This document shows, piece after piece, positions 50,117 to 59,574 of a stretch of 64,000 nt of DNA. A model generated the notes under the pieces. The model ran no database searches. It saw only the letters and a program-made list of their open reading frames with translations, and was not told the origin of the DNA. Source of the stretch: Methylibium rhizosphaerae. GTDB taxonomy: Bacteria > Pseudomonadota > Gammaproteobacteria > Burkholderiales > Burkholderiaceae_C. Within the stretch, counting starts at the first letter, position 1. Each line of letters opens with the position of its first letter. The DNA lies in assembly GCF_006386545.1 (NCBI RefSeq), contig NZ_SWAR01000015.1:1-64000 (forward strand). Reading direction: 5' to 3'. The position numbers were made by a program, and so were the translations under genes.

Positions 50117-51424
50117 ATGAGCGAGAACATGAACGACATCGACTTCACCCACGACCCGGCACAACGAAGCTGGGTCACCTCGGCCAATGCCGACGCCACC
50201 GACTTCCCCCTCCAGAACCTGCCCTTCGGCCGCTTTCGCCGCGCGGGCGAGGCATGGCGGCTCGGCGTCGCCATTGGCGACCAGGTGCTCGACCTGCGCG
50301 CCGCCATGGCAGCCGGCTTGCCGCTCGATGCAACCCTCGGCAGCGACGTGCTCAACGACTTCATGGCGCTCGGCAAGGCGGCGCGTGTGCAGGCGAGGGC
50401 GCTGCTCTCACGGGCGCTCGCTGCCGGCAGTGCCGAAGAAGCCCGCCTGCGCAGCTGCCTCGTGCCGCAGCGCGAGGCCGAAATGAGCCTGCCCTGCCGC
50501 ATCGGCGACTACACCGACTTCTACACCGGCATCCATCACGCCACCACGGTGGGCAAGCTGTTCCGCCCGGACAACCCGCTACTGCCGAACTACAAGTGGG
50601 TGCCCATCGGCTACCACGGCCGTGTGTCGAGCCTCGGGGTCTCGGGCCAGCAGTTCCGCCGCCCCTTGGGGCAGTTCAAAGGCGAGGGCGACGAGCCGCA
50701 GTTCGGCCCGGCGAGGCGGCTCGACTACGAGCTCGAGGTGGGCGTGTTCGTCGGACGCGGCAATGCCCAGGGCGAGCCCAAGCCCATGGACGAGGCCGAG
50801 GACGACTGGTTCGGCATGGTGCTGCTCAACGACTGGTCGGCGCGCGACGTGCAGGCCTGGGAATACCAGCCGCTCGGGCCCTTCCTTTCCAAGAGCTTCG
50901 CCACCACCCTCTCGCCGTGGGTGGTGACGCGCGAGGCGCTGGAGCCGTTCCGCGTGCCGTTCGTGCGCCCGGCGGGCGATCCGCAACCCTTGCCCTATCT
51001 CGATTCGCCGGCCAACCGCGAACGCGGCGGCATCGACATCACGCTCGAGGTGTGGCTCAAGACCGCTTCGATGAGCGAGCCGCAGCGCCTCACCGAAAGC
51101 AACTTCCGCGACGCCTACTGGACGGTGGCGCAGATGCTCGCCCACCACTCGAGCAACGGCTGCAACCTGCAGCCCGGCGACCTGCTGGGCAGCGGCACGC
51201 AGTCCGGCGCGCAGCCCGGGCAGGGCGGCTCGCTGCTGGAGCTCACCGGTGGCGGCAAGCAGCCGCTTTCGCTCGCCGGCGGTGAAACGCGCACCTTCCT
51301 CGACGATGGCGACACGGTGGAGCTGCGCGCCCATTGCCAGCGTGCCGGGGCTCGCCGCATCGGCTTCGGCGTGTGTGCGGCTACCGTGCTGCCCCCGCAG
51401 TCGGCTCCGGTGCAGTCCCATTGA
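50117..51424 (+). CDS. fahA: Fumarylacetoacetase
   Basis: A 435-residue enzyme that splits 4-fumarylacetoacetate into fumarate and acetoacetate, the last step of tyrosine/homogentisate breakdown. Motifs: DYTDFYTGIHHATTVGKLFRP (catalytic His and Asp), VPIGYHGRVSS, RRLDYELEVGVFVG (metal Glu), GMVLLNDWSARDVQAWEY and GDLLGSGTQSG. Normal length. No maleylacetoacetate isomerase gene is adjacent, so that step is coded elsewhere or occurs without it. A 13-bp inverted repeat follows 41 bp after the stop. Confidence 0.97.
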   Translation: MSENMNDIDFTHDPAQRSWVTSANADATDFPLQNLPFGRFRRAGEAWRLGVAIGDQVLDLRAAMAAGLPLDATLGSDVLNDFMALGKAARVQARALLSRALAAGSAEEARLRSCLVPQREAEMSLPCRIGDYTDFYTGIHHATTVGKLFRPDNPLLPNYKWVPIGYHGRVSSLGVSGQQFRRPLGQFKGEGDEPQFGPARRLDYELEVGVFVGRGNAQGEPKPMDEAEDDWFGMVLLNDWSARDVQAWEYQPLGPFLSKSFATTLSPWVVTREALEPFRVPFVRPAGDPQPLPYLDSPANRERGGIDITLEVWLKTASMSEPQRLTESNFRDAYWTVAQMLAHHSSNGCNLQPGDLLGSGTQSGAQPGQGGSLLELTGGGKQPLSLAGGETRTFLDDGDTVELRAHCQRAGARRIGFGVCAATVLPPQSAPVQSH

Positions 51425-51465
51425 CGCCAGGCAAGCCGGTCACTAGAGTTTGTTCATTATCTGAC

Positions 51466-51501
51466 CACCGGTTCGCAATAAGAACACGTTGCGAGCCGGT
51501 G
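51466..51501. promoter_or_regulatory. Long inverted repeat before the TRAP operon
   Basis: CACCGGTTCGCAA (51466-51478) and TTGCGAGCCGGTG (51489-51501) pair at 12 of 13 positions around a 10-bp loop. It lies 79 bp before dctP. Inside it, GTTCGCAATAAGAAC has 4-bp dyad ends and resembles IclR-type TTCGCA..GAA sites. No T-run follows, so an operator is favoured over a terminator. Confidence 0.55.
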
Positions 51502-51580
51502 ACCCAAGGTTTGTCTTGATCCCAACGACAGGCGAAGCGGCGAGACTCGCTGCCATTCGCTTGCAACCCAGGAGACTCGA

Positions 51581-52612
51581 ATGACCCGATTCCTCAAGCA
51601 GGGCCTGGTGGCCGCGCTCGCCCTGGCGGGCGCTGCGGCGGCCGGCGCCCAGGAAGTGACCCTCAAGTTCAACCACATCTGGAATCCCACCGCGATGGCG
51701 TCGGTGCGGGTGATCCAGCCGTGGTGCGACAAGGTCGCCGCCGAATCGGCCGGCAAGATGAAGTGCCAGGTGTTCCCGGCCATGTCGCTGGGCGGCACGC
51801 CGCCCCAGCTGGTCGACCAGGTGCGTGACGGCGTGGCCGACCTCGTGATCACGCTGCCGGGCTACACCGCCGGCCGCTTCCCGGTGATGGAGGTCTTCGA
51901 GCTGCCCTTCATGACCAGCTCGGCCGAGGCCGGCGCGCAGGCGGCCTGGGACTTCCACCACAAGTACGCCGCCAAGGAATTCCCAGGCACCAAGCTGCTG
52001 GCCATGTGGGTCCATGACGAAGGCTACGTGCACACCCGCGACAAGCCGGTCAAGACCATGGCCGACTTCAAGGGCCTGAAGATGCGCGCGCCCACGCGGC
52101 AGACCAACAAGCTGCTCACCGCCCTGGGCGCCACGCCGGTGGGCATGCCGCTGCCGGCGATTCCCGACGCGGTGAGCAAGGGCACGATCGACGGCTTCCT
52201 GCTGCCGTGGGAAGTGATCCCGTCGGTGAAGCTGCAGGAGATGGTGAAGTACCACAGCGAGACCGACCCGTCCCGCCCGGCGCTGTACAGCGCGGTGTTC
52301 ATCTTCGGCATGAACCAGGCCAAGTACGACAGCCTGCCGCCCGACCTCAAGAAGGTGATCGACAACAACAGCGGCCCGCAGCTCACGAAGCAGATCGGCA
52401 AGATCTGGGACGAGAGCGCCGCACCGGGCCGCAAGAGCGCCACCGACCGAGGCAACAACTTCTACATGATCCCCGCGGCCGAACTCGACAACTGGATCAA
52501 GGCCAGCGCACCGCTGTACGACGACTGGGTGGCCGACATGAACAAGCGCGGCCTGCCGGGCAAGCAGATGCTCGACGACGCCCGCGCCCTGCTGGCCAAG
52601 TACAAGAAGTAA
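51581..52612 (+). CDS. TRAP transporter substrate-binding protein (DctP)
   Basis: A 343-residue periplasmic binding protein. A signal peptide ends GAAAAGAQ. The mature chain has FNHIWNPTAMASVRVIQPW, the family GGTPPQLVDQVRDGVADL, FKGLKMRAPTRQTNKLLTALGATPV (the conserved Arg that binds a carboxylate) and GLPGKQMLDDARALLAKY. With the next two genes it forms a complete TRAP system for an organic acid. Placement after hmgA/fahA suggests an aromatic or related acid. Own promoter likely, given the 156-bp gap with an inverted repeat. Confidence 0.94.
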   Translation: MTRFLKQGLVAALALAGAAAAGAQEVTLKFNHIWNPTAMASVRVIQPWCDKVAAESAGKMKCQVFPAMSLGGTPPQLVDQVRDGVADLVITLPGYTAGRFPVMEVFELPFMTSSAEAGAQAAWDFHHKYAAKEFPGTKLLAMWVHDEGYVHTRDKPVKTMADFKGLKMRAPTRQTNKLLTALGATPVGMPLPAIPDAVSKGTIDGFLLPWEVIPSVKLQEMVKYHSETDPSRPALYSAVFIFGMNQAKYDSLPPDLKKVIDNNSGPQLTKQIGKIWDESAAPGRKSATDRGNNFYMIPAAELDNWIKASAPLYDDWVADMNKRGLPGKQMLDDARALLAKYKK

Positions 52613-52679
52613 GCGACACGCGCAGCAGGGAGCAGGGGGCGCGGCCTGGGCCGCGCCCTTCGTTGAGGAGAGAGTCTTC

Positions 52680-53174
52680 ATGCCGGTCTTCTTGCGCCGC
52701 CTCGCGGTGCTGTTTGCCATCGCGGGCTGCCTGGTGGCCTGCGCAACGGCGCTGACGACGGTGACCAGCGTCACCGGCCGCGCCACGATGTCGGCGCCCA
52801 TCCAGGGCGACGTCGAGCTCACCCAGCTGGGCATCGCACTCGCCATCGCGCTGTGCCTGCCATGGGCGCAGCTGCGCGGCAGCAACATCATCGTGGACTT
52901 CTTCACCCAGGCAGCGCGCGAACGCACGCTGCGCTGGCTCGATGCCCTGGGCGCCTTCCTGCTTGCTCTGATGGTGGGCGTGCTCGCCTGGCGCACCGCC
53001 GCCGGCGCGCTGGCCGTGCACGAAGCCCAGGAGACCACCATGATCCTCGGCCTGCCCATGTGGTGGAGCTACGCGGTGCTGGCGCCGGGCTTTGCGCTCA
53101 CTGCGGTGATCGCGCTCGTGCAGGTGGTGCTGCACCTCACGGGCCGCGAGATCCATCCCGGGGCGCATTCATGA
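52680..53174 (+). CDS. TRAP transporter small permease (DctQ)
   Basis: A 164-residue protein with four membrane helices and the DctQ signature GDVELTQLGIALAIALCLPWAQLRGSNIIVDFF followed by a Trp-rich third segment (LPMWWSYAVLAPGF). Starts 67 bp after dctP with GAGGAG-type sequence upstream. The stop overlaps the large permease start as ATGA. Confidence 0.92.
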   Translation: MPVFLRRLAVLFAIAGCLVACATALTTVTSVTGRATMSAPIQGDVELTQLGIALAIALCLPWAQLRGSNIIVDFFTQAARERTLRWLDALGAFLLALMVGVLAWRTAAGALAVHEAQETTMILGLPMWWSYAVLAPGFALTAVIALVQVVLHLTGREIHPGAHS

Positions 53175-54496
53175 GCGGAGGAACGATCGGCCTCGTGATG
53201 TTCGGCGCCATGCTCGCGCTGATGGCCATTCGCGTGCCCATTGCCGCGGCGATGTTCATTCCCGGTGCCGTCGGCTACTGGGCCATGACCAACGACCTCG
53301 CGCTGCTCAACGCGCTCAAGGGTTCGGCGGTGGCGCGGCTCACGGTCTACGACCTGAGCGTGATTCCGCTGTTCCTGCTGATGGGGCAGTTCGCCACGCA
53401 GGGCGGCTTGTCGCGGGCCTTGTTCAAGGCGGCCGCGGCCTTCGTCGGCCACATCCGCGGCGGGCTGGCCATGGCGGCCATCCTGGCGGCGGCAGCCTTC
53501 GGCGCCGTGTGCGGCTCCTCGGTGGCCACCTCGGCCACCATCACGCAGGTGGCCTACCCGGAGATGAAGGCCCACGGCTACCACGGCCGCCTCTCCACCG
53601 CCGCGCTGGCCACCGGCGGCACGCTGGGCATCCTCATTCCGCCGTCCGTGCCGCTGGTGGTGTACGCCATCCTCACCGAACAGAACATCGCCAAGCTGTT
53701 TGCCGCGGCCATGGTGCCCGGGCTCATCGCCACGCTGGGCTACGTGGTCGTGATCAGCCTGTACTGCCGCGTGCGCCCCGAGCTTGCCACCCCGAGCGAG
53801 CCGCTGCCCTGGAGCGAGCGCATGCGCGCGCTGCTGGGCGTGTGGCCCATTGCACTGATCTTCGTCGTCGTGTTCGGCGGCATCTACGGCGGCGTGTTCT
53901 CGCCCACCGAAGGCGCGGCGGTCGGCGCGGTGAGCACCTTCGTGCTCGGCCTCGCCAAACGCGAACTCACGCTCGAAGGCGTGAAGCGCAGCTTCCTCGG
54001 CACGGCCGAAACCTCGGCCATGGTGTTCATGATCTTCCTGGGCGCCGACATGATGAACTCGTCGCTCGCCCTCACGCAGATGCCCGCGCGGCTGGCCGAG
54101 TGGGTGGGCCACCTGCAGGTCGACCCGCTGCTCATCGTGGCCAGCGTGCTCGTGTTCTACGTGGTCCTCGGCTGCGTGATGGACGAGCTGTCCATGCTGC
54201 TGCTCACCATCCCGGTGATCTTTCCGACCGTGATGGCGCTCGACCTGTGGGGCCTGGCGCCCGAAGCCAAGGCCATCTGGTTCGGCGTGCTGGTGCTGTG
54301 CACGGTCGGCGTCGGGCTCATCGCGCCGCCGGTGGGGCTCAACGTCTACGTGGTCAACAGCATGGCGCGCGAAGTGCCCATGAGCGAAACCTACAAGGGA
54401 GTCTTTCCCTTCCTCGCCAGCGACACGGTGCGTGTGGTGCTGATGCTCTTCTTCCCGGCCATCTCGTTGTGGCTGGTGAACGTGCTGTTCAAGTAG
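53171..54496 (+). CDS. TRAP transporter large permease (DctM)
   Basis: A 441-residue permease with about twelve membrane segments. Family motifs: RVPIAAAMFIPGAVGY, LFLLMGQFATQGGLS, AAAAFGAVCGSSVATSATI, TLGILIPPSVPLVVYAILTEQNIAKLF, SPTEGAAVGA and LIAPPVGLNVYVVNS. Works with DctQ and sodium to import the acid delivered by DctP. It is a different operon from the DctM fragment at the window start. Confidence 0.95.
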   Translation: MSGGTIGLVMFGAMLALMAIRVPIAAAMFIPGAVGYWAMTNDLALLNALKGSAVARLTVYDLSVIPLFLLMGQFATQGGLSRALFKAAAAFVGHIRGGLAMAAILAAAAFGAVCGSSVATSATITQVAYPEMKAHGYHGRLSTAALATGGTLGILIPPSVPLVVYAILTEQNIAKLFAAAMVPGLIATLGYVVVISLYCRVRPELATPSEPLPWSERMRALLGVWPIALIFVVVFGGIYGGVFSPTEGAAVGAVSTFVLGLAKRELTLEGVKRSFLGTAETSAMVFMIFLGADMMNSSLALTQMPARLAEWVGHLQVDPLLIVASVLVFYVVLGCVMDELSMLLLTIPVIFPTVMALDLWGLAPEAKAIWFGVLVLCTVGVGLIAPPVGLNVYVVNSMAREVPMSETYKGVFPFLASDTVRVVLMLFFPAISLWLVNVLFK

Positions 54497-54547
54497 TCCG
54501 CAGGTCGTCGTGGTGCCCATGGGCACGGGGCTTGCCGGTTCAGCCGC

Positions 54548-54796
54548 ATGAAGCCCCGCCCGCACAAGCCCGGCCCCGGCGCCGGCAACTCCGCTTCCGA
54601 CTCCGCGGCCGTGTCACCCGGCCGGGCCGCGCAGTCGCGGCCCGGTGCCGACGAAGGCGCGGCACAAGGTTCCGACTGGCTGCAGGAGCGCAGGCACGAC
54701 GGCACGCCGCCGCCGCCGGGCGTCGACGTGTCCAGCGAAGCCGAGCAGGCCCGCAACAAGGCGCGCGTGCGCGAGTCGAAACGCGGTTCGTACTGA
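54548..54796 (+). CDS. Small disordered hypothetical protein
   Basis: An 82-residue Pro/Gly/Ser/Arg-rich polar ORF without signal peptide or membrane segment. The C-terminal part (SSEAEQARNKARVRESKRGSY) is charged and may be helical. No clear ribosome site precedes the ATG, and several frames are open here. Its fit in the gap between the TRAP operon and the antiporter is the main support. Confidence 0.42.
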   Translation: MKPRPHKPGPGAGNSASDSAAVSPGRAAQSRPGADEGAAQGSDWLQERRHDGTPPPPGVDVSSEAEQARNKARVRESKRGSY

Positions 54797-54829
54797 CGCA
54801 CCGGCGCCGCGGCGCTGCGGGGTGACGCC

Positions 54830-56074
54830 ATGCTCGTCTGGTGGTTCGTCATCGTCGGCGCGCTGTTGATCCTGATGGCGCTGCTGGCGGCCTATGTGGA
54901 ACGGCTGCCGCTCAATGCCGCGGTGATCTATCTGGCCATCGGCTATGCGCTCGGCCTGCCGGCCGCCGGCATGCTGCAGGTCGACGCGCTGGCCGATGCC
55001 CGCACGCTCGAACTCGCGTTCGAGGTCACGGTGCTGATCTCGCTGTTCACCGTGGGGCTCAAGCTGCGGGTGCCCTTCGCCTACACCTTGTGGCTGCTGC
55101 CCATTCGCCTGGCCACCGTGTCGATGCTGCTGACCATCGCGCTGGTCGCGGCCGCCGCCTGGTGGCTGGCGGGCTTGCGCTGGGAGCTCGCGCTGCTGCT
55201 GGGCGCAGTGCTCGCGCCCACCGACCCGGTGCTCGCCTCCGACGTGCAGATGCGCGACCCGGCCGACAAGGACCGGGCGCGCTTCAGCCTCACCGCGGAG
55301 GGCGGCCTCAACGACGGCACCGCCTTTCCGGTCGTGATGCTCGCGCTGTACCTGCTGCAGACGCAGGACGAGGGCGGCGGTGCCTTGCTGCTGCGCTGGT
55401 TCGCGTTCGACGTGGTGTGGGCGGTCGCCTGCGGCCTGGCGGTCGGCTGGGGGCTGGCGCAGGCGGTCGGGCGGCTGGTGCTGCGGCTGCGCAGCCATGT
55501 CGCTGCACCAGAAGGGCTGGAGATGTTCCTGTCGCTCGGGCTCATCGCCTTCAGCTACGGCGTGGCGCAACTGCTCGACGGCCTGGGCTTCCTGGCCGTG
55601 CTGGCCGCGGGCGTGTCGATGCGGCGCTTCGAGGTGCGCGCACGCGAGCGCGGGGTGGCGGCTTCGGACCGGCGGGCCCCGGTGGAAATGGTCAACGAGG
55701 TGGTGGGCATCAACGAGCGCATCGAGCGGCTGGCCGAGCTGGGCGCCGTGCTGCTGATCGGCGGCCTGCTGGCCGCCGGCAACTTCAGCTGGTTGGGGCT
55801 GGCCCTGGCCGCGCTGCTGTTCTTCGTGGCCCGGCCGCTGTCGGTGTGGGCGGTGCTGCGCAGCGAGCGCACCTCGCGCGCGCAGCGCTGGATGGTGGCC
55901 TGGTTCGGCGTGCGCGGCGTGGGCTCGATGTACTACCTGATGTATGCCGCCGGTCATGGCATCGACGCGGCGGCTGCCCGGGAGCTATCGGCCATCGTGG
56001 TCACGGTGGTGGCGGCCTCCATCGTGGTGTACGGCATCACTGCCACCCCGCTGATGCAGCGCTACCGGCCTTAG
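54830..56074 (+). CDS. Cation:proton antiporter (CPA1/NhaP-type)
   Basis: A 414-residue membrane protein with about twelve helices. The CPA ion site appears as LGAVLAPTDPVLASDVQM and AEGGLNDGTAFPVVMLAL (the paired Asp-containing helices), with a later GVRGVGSMYYLMYAAGHG helix typical of NhaP/CPA1. It should exchange sodium or potassium for protons. No C-terminal RCK domain is present. Stands alone with its own gap on each side. Confidence 0.9.
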   Translation: MLVWWFVIVGALLILMALLAAYVERLPLNAAVIYLAIGYALGLPAAGMLQVDALADARTLELAFEVTVLISLFTVGLKLRVPFAYTLWLLPIRLATVSMLLTIALVAAAAWWLAGLRWELALLLGAVLAPTDPVLASDVQMRDPADKDRARFSLTAEGGLNDGTAFPVVMLALYLLQTQDEGGGALLLRWFAFDVVWAVACGLAVGWGLAQAVGRLVLRLRSHVAAPEGLEMFLSLGLIAFSYGVAQLLDGLGFLAVLAAGVSMRRFEVRARERGVAASDRRAPVEMVNEVVGINERIERLAELGAVLLIGGLLAAGNFSWLGLALAALLFFVARPLSVWAVLRSERTSRAQRWMVAWFGVRGVGSMYYLMYAAGHGIDAAAARELSAIVVTVVAASIVVYGITATPLMQRYRP

Positions 56075-56182
56075 CGCGTCGTTACCGGCCCCGGGCTCCT
56101 AGCGCCACTGCCTATTGGTCGAAGCGTCCCCCGTGGGCAGAATGCCTCGCGTCGCGTTCACCCAATCCCGAAAGGACCCGCA

Positions 56183-57400
56183 ATGGCATCCGGCAGCAAG
56201 ATCCTCGTGGCCCAGGGCGGCGGCCCCACGGCGGTGATCAACCAGTCCCTCGTGGGCGTGGTGCAGGAGGCGCGGCGCTTTGCCGGCATCGACCGCGTGT
56301 ACGGCGCGCGGCACGGCGTGCGCGGCATCGTCGACGAGGAGTTCTGGGACCTCACCCAGGAAACCCACCACAACCTCGAACTGGTGGCGGCCACGCCGGC
56401 CTCGGCGCTGGGCTCCACCCGCGACAAGCCCGACCTGAAGTACTGCCAGGAGATCTTCAAGGTCCTGAAGGCGCACGAGATCGGCCACTTCTTCTACATC
56501 GGCGGCAACGACTCGTCGGACACGGTGCGCATCGTGAGCGAAGAGGCGGCCAAGGCCGGCTACCCGCTGCGCTCCATCCACATTCCCAAGACCATCGACA
56601 ACGACCTCGTCGGCAACGACCACACGCCGGGCTTTCCGTCGGCGGCACGCTTCGTCGCGCAGGCCTTCGCCGGCGCCAACCTCGACAACGCCGCGCTGCC
56701 GGGCGTCTACGTGGGCGTGGTGATGGGCCGGCATGCCGGCTTCTTGACCGCCGCGGCGGCGCTGGCGCGCAAGTTCCCGGACGACGGGCCGCACCTCGTG
56801 TACCTGCCGGAGCGCACCTTCGTGCTGGAGGACTTCCTGACCGACGTGAAGGCGGTGTACGAACGGCTGGGCCGCTGCGTGATCGCGGTCTCCGAAGGCA
56901 TCCACGACGCCTCGGGCGAGGCCATCGCCACCCGGCTCGCCGGCACGGTGGAGCGCGACGCCCACGGCAACGTGCAGCTGTCGGGCACCGGCGCGCTGGC
57001 CGACCTGTTGTGCGACGAGATCAAGGACAAGCTCAAGATCAAGCGCGTGCGCGGCGACACCTTCGGCTACCTGCAGCGTTCCTTCCTCGGCTGCGTGTCC
57101 GACGTGGACCAGCGCGAAGCCCGCGAGGTGGGCGAAAAGGCGGTGCAGTACGCCATGTGGGCCGGCCAGGACGGCTCGGTGGCCATCCGGCGCAACGGCT
57201 TCTATTCGGTGGCCTACGAACTGCAGCCGCTCGCCGCCGTGGCCGGCAAGACCCGCACGATGGAAGACGACTTCATCACGCCCGAGGGCAACGACGTGAC
57301 CGACCTGTTCCGGCTCTACCTGCGGCCGCTGCTCGGCTCGGGCATGCCCGATGCCCACCGGCTGAGCGGGCATGCGGTGGCCAAGGTGCTCAAGCGCTAG
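56183..57400 (+). CDS. pfp: 6-phosphofructokinase, pyrophosphate-dependent type
   Basis: A 405-residue phosphofructokinase. AQGGGPTAVINQSLVG begins the nucleotide/PPi site, YIGGNDSSDTVR carries Asp where ATP enzymes have Gly, and IPKTIDNDLVGNDHTPGFPSAARF carries the catalytic TIDND and the PPi-preferring Lys. GRHAGFLTAAAAL and YLPERTF follow. These changes indicate use of pyrophosphate, making the step reversible. Start 56183 has AAAGGA upstream. Single gene. Confidence 0.9.
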   Translation: MASGSKILVAQGGGPTAVINQSLVGVVQEARRFAGIDRVYGARHGVRGIVDEEFWDLTQETHHNLELVAATPASALGSTRDKPDLKYCQEIFKVLKAHEIGHFFYIGGNDSSDTVRIVSEEAAKAGYPLRSIHIPKTIDNDLVGNDHTPGFPSAARFVAQAFAGANLDNAALPGVYVGVVMGRHAGFLTAAAALARKFPDDGPHLVYLPERTFVLEDFLTDVKAVYERLGRCVIAVSEGIHDASGEAIATRLAGTVERDAHGNVQLSGTGALADLLCDEIKDKLKIKRVRGDTFGYLQRSFLGCVSDVDQREAREVGEKAVQYAMWAGQDGSVAIRRNGFYSVAYELQPLAAVAGKTRTMEDDFITPEGNDVTDLFRLYLRPLLGSGMPDAHRLSGHAVAKVLKR

Positions 57401-57507
57401 GCCCCCCGGACGCATCGGTCCGGTAAGGGATTACCGAAAGGTGACTGACAGGCGCTGGCCCTAAGCTTGCTGGTCTTTTGCGATCAACCACCACAGCGAC
57501 GCCTGTC

Positions 57508-58542
57508 ATGTCCAACAAAACCATTCCTGCCACGCTGATCCCTGGAGACGGGATCGGCCCCGAAATCGTCGATGCCACGCTGGCCGCGCTCGATGCGCTG
57601 GGCTCGCCCTTCGAATGGGACCGGCAGGTCGCCGGCCTGGGCGGCATCCAGGCGGCTGGCGACCCGCTGCCGCCTGACACGCTGGCCAGCATCCGCCGCA
57701 CGCGCCTGGCGCTGAAGGGCCCGCTCGAAACGCCTTCGGGCGGTGGTTATCGCAGCTCCAACGTGCGCCTGCGCGAGGAGTTCAAGCTCTACGCCAACCT
57801 GCGCCCGGCCCACACCATCATCCCCGGCGGCCGCTTCGACAACATCGACCTGGTGGTGGTGCGCGAGAACCTCGAAGGCCTGTACATCGGCCATGAGCAC
57901 TACGTGCAGATCGACGACGACCCGCATGCGGTGGCCATGGCCACCGGCGTGAACACCCGCAAGGGCGGCATGCGGCTGCTCGAGTTCGCGTTCGAGCATG
58001 CCCTCGCCACCGGCCGCAAGAAGGTGACGATCGTGCACAAGGCCAACATCATGAAGGCGCTCACCGGCATCTTCCTGGAGTCGGCCCAGCAGCTCTACGA
58101 GAAGAAGTACAAGGGCCGCATCGAGATGGACTCGGTGATCATCGACGCCTGCGCGATGAAGCTGGTGCTCAACCCCTGGCAGTTCGACGTGCTGGTCACC
58201 ACCAACCTGTTCGGCGACATCCTCTCGGACCTGGTGGCCGGCCTGGTGGGCGGCCTGGGCATGGCGCCGGGCGCCAACATCGGCGCCGACGCGGCCATCT
58301 TCGAGGCGGTGCACGGCTCGGCGCCCGACATCGCCGGCAAGGGCATCGCCAACCCGACCGCGCTGCTGCTGGCCGCCGCGATGATGCTCGACCACGTGAA
58401 GATGCAGGACAAGGCCACGCGCCTGCGCCAGGCCATCAGCGACACGCTCAACGTCGACAAGGTGCGCACCGGCGACCTGGGCGGCAGCGCGAAGACGGCC
58501 GAGTTCACCCAGGCCCTGGTGGCGCGCATCAAGAACGCGTGA
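57508..58542 (+). CDS. Isocitrate dehydrogenase, NAD-type
   Basis: A 344-residue beta-decarboxylating dehydrogenase. [16 protein letters not shown] begins it, and [29 protein letters not shown] carries the Ser/Asn/Arg set that binds isocitrate rather than isopropylmalate. [34 protein letters not shown] and [17 protein letters not shown] follow. The short length and last motif match NAD-dependent IDH of the IDH3-like group. The ATG at 57508 is used; the frame opens at a TTG 30 bp earlier. The 3' end overlaps the convergent unknown gene by 14 bp. Confidence 0.9.
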   Translation: MSNKTIPATLIPGDGIGPEIVDATLAALDALGSPFEWDRQVAGLGGIQAAGDPLPPDTLASIRRTRLALKGPLETPSGGGYRSSNVRLREEFKLYANLRPAHTIIPGGRFDNIDLVVVRENLEGLYIGHEHYVQIDDDPHAVAMATGVNTRKGGMRLLEFAFEHALATGRKKVTIVHKANIMKALTGIFLESAQQLYEKKYKGRIEMDSVIIDACAMKLVLNPWQFDVLVTTNLFGDILSDLVAGLVGGLGMAPGANIGADAAIFEAVHGSAPDIAGKGIANPTALLLAAAMMLDHVKMQDKATRLRQAISDTLNVDKVRTGDLGGSAKTAEFTQALVARIKNA

Positions 58543-59401
58543 GGCCCTCGCGCGGCTGGATCGGCCCGCCGCGATGCGGCGTGCCCGGTGCGCTGCGGCC
58601 GGGCCAGTAGGCCCCGGCATAGCCGCGGTAGGGGTTGCCGTACACCGGGCGCCCCGCGGCACGGTGCTCGGCCATGAAGGCCTCCACCGTCTCGGGCGTG
58701 CCGCCCTTGAACATCTCCTTCAGCACGCCTTCGGGCAGCAGCGCGCGGTAGCGCACCGGCAGGCCGGCATAGGCCGCGCCTTCAGCCAGGTCCAGCGGCG
58801 CCTCGGTCGGGTCGAGGAAGCGGCTTTCGCCGAACTCGCTGTCATGGTGGGCCCGCACGCGCTTGGCCGCATCGAGGATGCCCTCGACCACGTCGCTCAG
58901 GGTGCGCCCGCTCATCTTGGCCTGCCATGAGGCGCGCAGGAACAGCAAGTCGTGCGGGTCCACACCCGGGCAGCGGCCCTGGTAGGCGGCGGTGAGGCAG
59001 TGGTCGCTGGCGGCCAGCAGCCGCTGGGTATCGGTGGGCTCGCGCTCCAGCAGCATGAGTACCTGGCCGAGCGAGGAGCCCTGCAGGTAGTCCTCGGGCG
59101 CCGCTTCGTAGCCCGGGTCGCCGGGGTTGTGGTGGTCCACGCGGGCCATCGGGTCCCAGTCGCCGAGCTGGCATTCGACGAACACCGTCGGCGCCTTGGG
59201 CGGCAGCACCCGCGGCCGCGGAATCTTGTCGAGCCCCACCTGTACCACGCCATCGGCGCTGTAGGCATTGGCGGCGGTGCAGCGCCGGCCCTTGCGGGCC
59301 GCATGCATCCACGGCCGGTGCTCCGCATCGAGCACGCGCTCGATCTCGCGCATCTCGGGGTCCTGCGCGCCGAGGATGAAGGTCCAGTCCTTGTCGATCA
59401 T
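58529..59401 (-). CDS. Conserved-looking hypothetical protein with DHH-like motif
   Basis: A 290-residue soluble protein I cannot assign. It starts [25 protein letters not shown] segment [17 protein letters not shown] contains a VDHH motif recalling DHH phosphoesterases, and [22 protein letters not shown] recalls a substrate loop, with [13 protein letters not shown] further on. The C-terminus is Gly/Tyr/Arg-rich. The spread of His and Asp suggests a metal-dependent hydrolase, but the order of the DHH family motifs is not complete. The start at 59401 is preferred over 59461 on domain grounds. Confidence 0.72.
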   Translation of the reverse strand: MIDKDWTFILGAQDPEMREIERVLDAEHRPWMHAARKGRRCTAANAYSADGVVQVGLDKIPRPRVLPPKAPTVFVECQLGDWDPMARVDHHNPGDPGYEAAPEDYLQGSSLGQVLMLLEREPTDTQRLLAASDHCLTAAYQGRCPGVDPHDLLFLRASWQAKMSGRTLSDVVEGILDAAKRVRAHHDSEFGESRFLDPTEAPLDLAEGAAYAGLPVRYRALLPEGVLKEMFKGGTPETVEAFMAEHRAAGRPVYGNPYRGYAGAYWPGRSAPGTPHRGGPIQPREGLTRS

Positions 59402-59574
59402 GGCTTGATGGCTTGTCCAGGTCGGAGCCGCGGCGCGGCATGGCGGTTCCACGGGCTGCAAGGTGGAGGTTTTCGAAGCAACGGTAACAGTGTCTTTCCC
59501 GTCGTCACCTCGGGCTCACCGGCTTCCTATAGTCGCCCTGGGGCATGGGGCAGCTCTGCTCACGGGAGAGAACC

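Noticed and set aside
57406-57423. CCGGAC...GTCCGG hairpin after the phosphofructokinase gene
   Set aside because: Only a 6-bp stem and no T-run, so a terminator cannot be claimed.
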